From positions 1 to 5,575 of the forward strand of contig JAZRDO010000035.1 in the NCBI GenBank assembly GCA_045660325.1: DNA of 5,575 bases, written 5' to 3'. Below are positions 1 through 3,601 of the stretch, piece by piece. Under the pieces are notes generated by a model. It worked only from the letters and a program-made list of their open reading frames with translations, had not been told where the DNA came from and did no database searches. The stretch is from SVTX01 sp045660325 (GTDB lineage: Bacteria > Bacillota > Clostridia > Oscillospirales > CAG-272). A program made the position numbers and the translations under genes. Position 1 is the first letter of the stretch; each line of letters starts with the position of its first letter.

Positions 1-51
1 GAGGGAAGTATAGTTTACGTTGTAAACGCCGACGGATACTTCAAGAAATAA
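1..51 (+). CDS. 3' end of an unidentified protein-coding gene (partial)
   Basis: Frame 1 is open from the window edge to a TAA at 49-51 and encodes 16 residues ending in VNADGYFKK. The stop codon abuts a strong rho-independent terminator, as expected at the end of a transcription unit, which is the main reason to believe this frame. Too little is visible to assign a family or function. The segment contains a perfect 6-bp inverted repeat (GTTTAC/GTAAAC, 13-27) that is probably incidental to the coding sequence. Confidence 0.55.
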   Translation, partial: EGSIVYVVNADGYFKK

Positions 52-94
52 AAATAAAACCGTTTTGCGAAAAGCAAAACGGTTTTATTTTTTT
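51..94 (+). terminator. Strong rho-independent terminator
   Basis: An 18-bp perfect stem (51-68 with 74-91) closes on a 5-nt GAAAA loop and is followed by an uninterrupted run of T to position 94. The stem core is CCGTTTTGC/GCAAAACGG. The A-rich 5' arm gives a U-rich tract on the other strand too, so it could work in both directions. It ends the upstream unit and insulates the promoter that starts only 8 bases later. Confidence 0.93.
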
Positions 95-101
95 AAAGCT
101 A

Positions 102-130
102 TTGAATTTTGTCTTTTTTTGTGATATAAT
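102..130 (+). promoter_or_regulatory. Sigma-A type promoter for the XRE regulator gene
   Basis: A TTGAAT -35 box (102-107) is separated by 17 bp from a perfect TATAAT -10 box (125-130), preceded by TG at 122-123, giving an extended -10 (TGATATAAT). Predicted transcription start is about 137. The 5' untranslated region would be only about 27 nt, leaving room for a ribosome binding site but no riboswitch. Confidence 0.85.
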
Positions 131-134
131 CAAC

Positions 135-149
135 GTAAATATAATTTAC
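135..149. promoter_or_regulatory. 15-bp palindrome at the transcription start: candidate operator
   Basis: GTAAAT-ATA-ATTTAC is a perfect 6-bp inverted repeat with a 3-bp centre. It lies 4 bp downstream of the -10 box and covers the predicted start site, a position where a bound repressor would block initiation. Since the first gene encodes an XRE-type DNA-binding protein, autoregulation through this site is a reasonable inference. An AT-rich palindrome can also arise by chance in such DNA. Confidence 0.5.
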
Positions 150-153
150 CTAT

Positions 154-157
154 GGAG
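154..157 (+). promoter_or_regulatory. Ribosome binding site fixing the XRE gene start at 164
   Basis: GGAG lies 6 nt before the ATG at 164. The in-frame ATG at 152 overlaps this motif and has only AT-rich DNA without any Shine-Dalgarno match upstream, so 164 is the better start. Confidence 0.8.
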
Positions 158-163
158 ATTTGT

Positions 164-1087
164 ATGGATATAGGAAAAAGAATTAAGGAAATACGCGTTG
201 GCAAGCTTATGACACAGTCTCAGCTTGCGGGAGATGAGATAACGAGAAATATGCTCAGCCGCATTGAGAACGGCGCGGCATTGCCCTCGCTCGGTACGGT
301 TATGTATCTTGCCTCAAGGCTCGGCGTGCCCGCGGGAGTTTTGCTTTCCGAGGACGATAACGAATATAATTTCAAGCGAAGCGGACTTATAAGGAAGATA
401 AGGGATTCTTATTCCCGAGGAGAGCTTGAGTTGTGTCTTGATATGTGTGAGGAATCAGACTCGGAGGAGGATGACGAGATATGCTATATTGCGGCAAACT
501 GCTCTATAAGGCTTGCCGAGGAAAGCGTTATTTTGGGACATCTTTATTCCGCGCGTACACTGATTGAAAATGCGGTTTCATATGCGAAAAGAACGGTTTA
601 CGACGTGTCGGGCGTAATCTCCAAGGCTTGTGTTCTGATTGATTTTTTGCGCGGTGTTTCTCCTATGCTGGACCTTGAGCTTGACGTTGATATGCCGCTT
701 TTTCGTGCCAAGCTTATTTCGGCATCCAGTTCTTTTTGTCGATATATAAGCGTTCTCAAAAGGCTTGACGAAGGCGGAGCTGACTCGGCTTGGGGCTATC
801 TTTCGCAGGAATGCGACTGTAAGGGAAAATATTCCGACCTTTACTGTAAGCACGTTGAAGCGAAAATAAAAATGCTTGACGGAGAATATGAAGAGGCAAC
901 GAAAATTCTCATTTCATTGCTTGACCTCGAGGGAATGACGCTTAAGCTTTTGGTATATTTGCTTATAAAGGATCTTGAGGTATGCTACAGGGAAACCGAG
1001 GACTTCCGCGGAGCGTACGAATCGTCAAGCACCAAGCTTGGTCTTATTGAGTCAATGCTCAGTGAGGTGGACCGATATGCGAATTAA
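164..1087 (+). CDS. XRE-family HTH transcriptional regulator with TPR-like C-terminal region
   Basis: This 307-residue protein starts with an XRE/Cro-type helix-turn-helix (about residues 6-61): TQSQLA (17-22) fits helix 2 and TRNMLSRIENG (27-37) the recognition helix, followed by PSLGTVMYLASRLGVP. This N-terminus is typical of clostridial XRE regulators. Residues about 70-300 are mostly alpha-helical, with a very acidic patch (SDSEEDDE, 98-105) and repeat-like pairs of amphipathic helices (for example DGEYEEATKILISLL, 239-253), suggesting TPR-like repeats as in RRNPP-type regulators. No enzymatic motif is seen. It likely acts in the cytoplasm as a DNA-binding regulator, possibly of its own promoter through the palindrome at 135-149. 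Its 3' end overlaps the next gene by 11 nt, so the two are very probably co-transcribed and translationally coupled. The HTH call is firm; the TPR assignment and any ligand are inference. Confidence 0.9.
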   Translation: MDIGKRIKEIRVGKLMTQSQLAGDEITRNMLSRIENGAALPSLGTVMYLASRLGVPAGVLLSEDDNEYNFKRSGLIRKIRDSYSRGELELCLDMCEESDSEEDDEICYIAANCSIRLAEESVILGHLYSARTLIENAVSYAKRTVYDVSGVISKACVLIDFLRGVSPMLDLELDVDMPLFRAKLISASSSFCRYISVLKRLDEGGADSAWGYLSQECDCKGKYSDLYCKHVEAKIKMLDGEYEEATKILISLLDLEGMTLKLLVYLLIKDLEVCYRETEDFRGAYESSSTKLGLIESMLSEVDRYAN

Positions 1088-1421
1088 GCTTCTGTCAGGT
1101 GTTCTTTTGCTTGGCGTGATATTTCTCGTGTCCTGCTCGAATATATTGGCTTCGCATAACGAATCGTACGGCGGGGAGCTTATAAATAAGGAAAAGCTTT
1201 CATCGGTTGCGGACTCCGTGTTTTCCGATAATGAAAGCGAAGCTGATGGCGATAAAAAAGAGCATAACGGAGTTTATTACTGGACGGATAACGGAGAAAA
1301 ATATCACAAGTGGCGCGATTGCGAGCATATACGAAACGTCAGCGTAATATCCTCGGGTAATATTACAGATGCAATAAGAGAAGGCAAAATAGAGCTTTGC
1401 TCGGATTGTGCGAAAAAATAA
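1077..1421 (+). CDS. Small secreted lipoprotein with a C-terminal Cys/His motif
   Basis: The start is the ATG at 1077, preceded at 6 nt by GAGGTGG (1064-1070). The frame is open further upstream to an ATG at 975, but that part overlaps the regulator gene and lacks the signal peptide context. The 114-residue product begins with a short basic n-region (MRIK), a hydrophobic core and a lipobox LVSC, with the predicted lipidated Cys at 20. A polar, acidic linker (about 21-65) leads to a compact C-terminal unit: YYW (67-69), GEKYH (73-77), C82, H84, DAI (98-100), C108 and C111. The pattern YH-x4-C ... A...G ... C-x2-C resembles a short, probably metal-binding or disulfide-bonded segment found at the ends of various secreted Gram-positive proteins; no function is known to me. 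It probably faces the outer side of the membrane. The overlap with the XRE gene implies a linked role, perhaps as target, sensor or signal source. Confidence 0.85.
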   Translation: MRIKLLSGVLLLGVIFLVSCSNILASHNESYGGELINKEKLSSVADSVFSDNESEADGDKKEHNGVYYWTDNGEKYHKWRDCEHIRNVSVISSGNITDAIREGKIELCSDCAKK

Positions 1422-1449
1422 AAGAAGCGAGTCTCACTCGCTTCTTTTT
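1420..1449. terminator. Bidirectional terminator between convergent genes
   Basis: A 12-bp perfect stem (1420-1431 with 1437-1448; core GAAGCGAG/CTCGCTTC) has a 5-nt loop TCTCA. On the plus strand it is followed by T residues. On the minus strand it is followed by a U-rich run templated by the A-tract at 1413-1423. It starts inside the lipoprotein stop codon and ends 6 bp from the glyA stop, so one hairpin serves both units. Confidence 0.92.
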
Positions 1450-1454
1450 TATCT

Positions 1455-2702
1455 TTAGTTGTAAAGAGGGAACTTTTCGCAGAGCTTTGCAACCTCGGCG
1501 CGAACGTAGTCGGCGCTGTTTTCAAAGTCGGTTGCGACAAGCTTGAAGAGCTTTGCGATTATTTTCATTTCCTCAACACCGAAGCCGCGTGTAGTAACCG
1601 CGGGTGTGCCTACGCGGATACCCGATGTGATAGAGGGCTTCTGAGGATCACCGGGGATCGCGTTCTTATTTACCGTGATATGTACCTCGTCGAGACGGCG
1701 CTCGAACTCCTTGCCCGTGATATTCATAGGACGGAGGTCAACGAGCATAAGGTGGTTGTCCGTGCCGCCGGAAACAAGATCAAAGCCTTCTTCGAGAAGT
1801 GCGTCTGCGAGCGCGCTCGCATTTTCAACTACCTTGTGCTGATATGCCTTGAATTCGGGCTTCAATGCCTCGCCAAAGCAAATTGCCTTAGCGGCGATAA
1901 TATGCATAAGAGGACCGCCCTGAATACCTGGGAATATTGCCTTGTTTATCTTCTTTGCGATCTCCTCGTCGTTGCAAAGGATAAGACCGCCGCGAGGACC
2001 GCGGAGAGTCTTGTGAGTGGTTGTAGTAACTACGTCTGCATAAGGAATGGGGGAGGGATGCTCTCCTGCGGCTACAAGACCCGCGATATGAGCCATATCT
2101 ACCATAAGATACGCGCCGTTGTCGTGAGCAATTTTTGCCATTCTCTCAAAGTCGATAACTCTGGGGTAAGCGGATGCGCCCGCAACGATGAGCTTAGGCT
2201 TAACTTCCTTTACCTGTTCTTCGAGCTTATCGTAGTCGATTTTGTGTGTATTGTCGTCAATGCCATAGGGAACGAAGTTGTAGTAGAGACCGGAAAAGTT
2301 TACAGGGCTTCCGTGTGTAAGATGTCCGCCGTGAGCAAGGCTCATACCCATAACCGTATCGCCTGCCTTGAGAAGAGCAACGTAAACCGCTGTGTTTGCC
2401 TGAGAACCAGAGTGGGGCTGAACGTTTGCAAAGTTGCAGCCAAAGAGCTTCTTCGCGCGCTCGATTGCGATATCCTCCGCAACGTCAACACACTGACAAC
2501 CGCCGTAGTAGCGTCTGCCGGAATAACCCTCTGCATACTTGTTTGTCATAATGCTTCCTGCTGCTAAAAGCACGGGCTCGGAAACAAAGTTTTCGGATGC
2601 AATCAGCTCAATGCCGTGAGTCTGGCGATTAAGCTCGTCGGATATAGCTGAGGCGATCTCGGGGTCTACCTCGCTTATGCGCTTGATGGATTCGTTAATC
2701 AT
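1455..2702 (-). CDS. glyA: Serine hydroxymethyltransferase
   Basis: This 415-residue protein is full length for bacterial SHMT, a cytoplasmic PLP enzyme of fold type I that converts serine plus tetrahydrofolate to glycine plus 5,10-methylene-tetrahydrofolate. Visible family signatures are ELIASENFVS (32-41), YAEGYSGRRYYGGC (56-69), QPHSGSQAN (95-103), the loop LAHGGHLTHG (122-131), VDMAHIAG (201-208, with the Asp expected to contact the PLP pyridine nitrogen), TTTTHKTLRGPRGG (226-239, PLP lysine K231), and SGIRVGTPAVTTRG (360-373, substrate-carboxylate Arg R363). A longer frame back to a TTG at 2723 exists, but the ATG at 2702 has a GGAG at 7 nt and matches the family N-terminus. All expected catalytic residues are present. 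It is transcribed alone, convergent with the lipoprotein gene and divergent from the methylglyoxal synthase homologue. Confidence 0.98.
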   Translation of the reverse strand: MINESIKRISEVDPEIASAISDELNRQTHGIELIASENFVSEPVLLAAGSIMTNKYAEGYSGRRYYGGCQCVDVAEDIAIERAKKLFGCNFANVQPHSGSQANTAVYVALLKAGDTVMGMSLAHGGHLTHGSPVNFSGLYYNFVPYGIDDNTHKIDYDKLEEQVKEVKPKLIVAGASAYPRVIDFERMAKIAHDNGAYLMVDMAHIAGLVAAGEHPSPIPYADVVTTTTHKTLRGPRGGLILCNDEEIAKKINKAIFPGIQGGPLMHIIAAKAICFGEALKPEFKAYQHKVVENASALADALLEEGFDLVSGGTDNHLMLVDLRPMNITGKEFERRLDEVHITVNKNAIPGDPQKPSITSGIRVGTPAVTTRGFGVEEMKIIAKLFKLVATDFENSADYVRAEVAKLCEKFPLYN

Positions 2703-2709
2703 TTTAAAT

Positions 2710-2713
2710 CTCC
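2710..2713 (-). promoter_or_regulatory. Ribosome binding site fixing the glyA start
   Basis: GGAG on the minus strand lies 7 nt before the ATG at 2702. It sits inside the longer frame that begins with TTG at 2723, and so argues against that upstream start. Confidence 0.8.
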
Positions 2714-2733
2714 GTTCCGCCAAAATGGCAAAA

Positions 2734-2749
2734 TATTATGTTCATAATA
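2734..2749. promoter_or_regulatory. 16-bp perfect palindrome at the glyA start site: candidate operator
   Basis: TATTATG-TT-CATAATA is a 7-bp inverted repeat with a 2-bp centre. It lies just downstream of the glyA TATAAT, around the expected transcription start. It does not look like the PurR box known from Bacillus. The cognate regulator is unknown. Confidence 0.4.
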
Positions 2750-2751
2750 AC

Positions 2752-2780
2752 ATTATACAACATTTTAACAAAAAAAGATA
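2752..2780 (-). promoter_or_regulatory. Probable glyA promoter
   Basis: A perfect TATAAT (minus strand, 2757 to 2752) lies about 50 bp before the glyA start codon. The hexamer 17 bp upstream is TATCTT, a poor -35. An overlapping alternative is TTGTTA (2771-2766) with a 16-bp spacer to TATTAT (2749-2744). One of the two probably drives glyA, and long A/T tracts upstream could help as UP elements. The exact promoter cannot be decided by reading. Confidence 0.5.
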
Positions 2781-2830
2781 GATTTATTATTAACAAAAAA
2801 TTAATTCTGATTAAAAATAATGTAGATATA

Positions 2831-2859
2831 TTGACAAATTCACGGTTGTATGATATAAT
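2831..2859 (+). promoter_or_regulatory. Perfect-consensus sigma-A promoter for the methylglyoxal synthase homologue
   Basis: TTGACA (2831-2836), a 17-bp spacer and TATAAT (2854-2859), with TG at 2851-2852 forming an extended -10. Both hexamers match the consensus in every base. Predicted start is about 2866, giving a leader of about 77 nt. A/T tracts between 2760 and 2820 could act as UP elements. Such a promoter should be strong unless repressed. Confidence 0.93.
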
Positions 2860-2875
2860 TTCATCAATAGGTAAA

Positions 2876-2890
2876 ATGAATATTGTTCAT
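2876..2890. promoter_or_regulatory. Short inverted repeat in the leader of the methylglyoxal synthase homologue
   Basis: ATGAA-TATTG-TTCAT is a 5-bp inverted repeat beginning about 10 bp after the predicted transcription start. The 8-mer TGTTCATA (2884-2891) also occurs in the palindrome at the glyA start (2739-2746). This may be an operator or chance. Confidence 0.25.
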
Positions 2891-2929
2891 ATAGCCTGTA
2901 CACACCTTCTATGACAAATTCTCGTGGAT

Positions 2930-2934
2930 GGAGG
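2930..2934 (+). promoter_or_regulatory. Ribosome binding site fixing the start at 2943
   Basis: GGAGG lies 8 nt before the ATG at 2943. In-frame ATGs at 2928 and 2937 overlap it or follow it by only 2 nt, so neither can use it. Confidence 0.85.
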
Positions 2935-2942
2935 ATATGATA

Positions 2943-3371
2943 ATGGAAATAGCGATTATTGCTCATGACCTTAAAAAAGAACTTATCACGCAGTTTTGTA
3001 TCGCTTATTGCGGCATTCTCAGTAAGCACAATCTCTGCGCTACAAATATAACAGCCAAGGTTATTTCCGATGCTACCGGTCTTAAGATTGAGAAGCTGCT
3101 TGCGGGAAGCCAGGGCGGCGAGGAACAGATCGCATCTAGAATAGCATATAATGAAATCGACGTTCTTCTTTATTTTAGAGACACACGTCCTTCTGACGAC
3201 GTTACTGAGCATGACAGAATTGAACGCGAGCTTCTCCGTATGTGCGATAGATACAACGTTCCCGTTGCAACCAATATTGCGACAGCCGAGGTTATTATTA
3301 TGGCGCTTGATCGCGGCGACCTCGATTGGAGAAATTTTGTAAATCCCCGCTCGGAATATAATCGTAAATAA
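2943..3371 (+). CDS. mgsA: Divergent methylglyoxal synthase homologue
   Basis: This 142-residue protein spans the whole MGS-like domain, with the family start (IAIIAHDLKK, 3-12), ATGL (44-47), GGEEQIASRI (58-67), IDVLLYFRD (72-80) and VPVATNIATAEVII (106-119), ending in GDLDWRNFVNP as in a clostridial subgroup. Canonical MGS converts dihydroxyacetone phosphate to methylglyoxal and phosphate. By alignment from memory to the E. coli enzyme, H8, D9 and K12 are kept, but catalytic Asp71 is Glu (E60), phosphate-loop Thr47 is Ile (I36), the TGTTG loop reads TNITA, Ser65 is Ala (A54), and the PHDPD region carrying catalytic Asp101 is replaced by RPSDDVTEHDRIE with about three extra residues. So the fold is clear but the activity is doubtful: it could be an active variant, an enzyme with altered substrate, or a ligand-binding relative. 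It has its own strong promoter and directly precedes the thrS T-box leader. The gene symbol reflects homology only. Confidence 0.88.
   Translation: MEIAIIAHDLKKELITQFCIAYCGILSKHNLCATNITAKVISDATGLKIEKLLAGSQGGEEQIASRIAYNEIDVLLYFRDTRPSDDVTEHDRIERELLRMCDRYNVPVATNIATAEVIIMALDRGDLDWRNFVNPRSEYNRK
3357..3362 (+). promoter_or_regulatory. TATAAT inside the end of the upstream gene: possible thrS promoter
   Basis: A perfect -10 hexamer lies within the last codons of the preceding gene and would start transcription near 3369, about 6 nt before T-box stem I. No good -35 is seen: TTTTGT at 16 bp spacing is weak, and TTGTAA is only 14 bp away. The leader begins so close to the preceding stop codon that a dedicated promoter must lie within that gene; otherwise thrS depends on read-through. 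Confidence 0.4.
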
Positions 3372-3374
3372 AAA

Positions 3375-3556
3375 GTAAAAGACACGCTTATAACGTTTGA
3401 CGCTTTACAGAGAGAAAACACACGGTGAGAGTTTTCAGCAAAATGCTATGAGTACCACTTTTGCGGACAATTGAACATTTAATTGAGTTAAAAGCTCGGG
3501 TGGAACCGTGCATATCGCACCCCGAACACGTGTAGTGTTCGGGGTGTATATTTTTT
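3375..3556 (+). promoter_or_regulatory. T-box riboswitch leader, threonine type, upstream of thrS
   Basis: All main elements can be drawn by hand. Stem I base pairs GTAAAAG (3375-3381) with CTTTTGC (3458-3464). The specifier loop has 5' side 3382-3386 and 3' side TACCA (3453-3457), with threonine codon ACC at 3454-3456 followed by A. The next helix pairs CTTATA (3387-3392) with TATGAG (3447-3452), and an upper helix pairs GAAAAC (3414-3419) with GTTTTC (3431-3436). A stem III-like hairpin pairs CAATT (3468-3472) with AATTG (3481-3485). The antiterminator has helix TCGGG/CCCGA (3496-3500/3521-3525), the 7-nt bulge TGGAACC (3501-3507) and helix GTGC/GCAC (3508-3511/3517-3520). TGGA should pair with the NCCA end of uncharged tRNA-Thr. 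The result is read-through into thrS when threonyl-tRNA is scarce. Confidence 0.96.
3518..3556 (+). terminator. T-box regulated terminator
   Basis: CACCCCGAACAC (3518-3529) pairs perfectly with GTGTTCGGGGTG (3535-3546) around a 5-nt loop (3530-3534), followed by a T-rich tract to 3556. Its 5' arm contains the bases used by both antiterminator helices (3518-3525), so the two structures exclude each other. Confidence 0.95.
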
Positions 3557-3601
3557 GATTTAAATAATATTTTATCATACAAAAAGGAATGGTGAGAAAA
3601 A

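Noticed and set aside
13..27. Palindrome GTTTAC GTT GTAAAC near the window start
   Set aside because: It lies within the end of a coding frame (codons for V-Y-V-V-N) and before a terminator, not near a promoter; most likely coincidental, so it was not listed as a site.
975..1076. Upstream extension of the lipoprotein frame to an ATG at 975
   Set aside because: It would overlap the regulator gene by over 100 bp and bury the signal peptide. The ATG at 1077 has a good ribosome binding site and a correct type II signal.
1680..2567. Long open frame (295 codons) on the plus strand inside glyA
   Set aside because: It is antisense to a fully conserved serine hydroxymethyltransferase, its translation is rich in Cys and shows no domain, and no ribosome binding site or promoter supports it.
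2876..2914. Possible 12-codon leader peptide (MNIVHIACTHLL) before the methylglyoxal synthase homologue
   Set aside because: Only a weak AGG precedes it, there is no run of regulatory codons and no attenuator hairpin follows, so there is no evidence that it is translated or regulatory.
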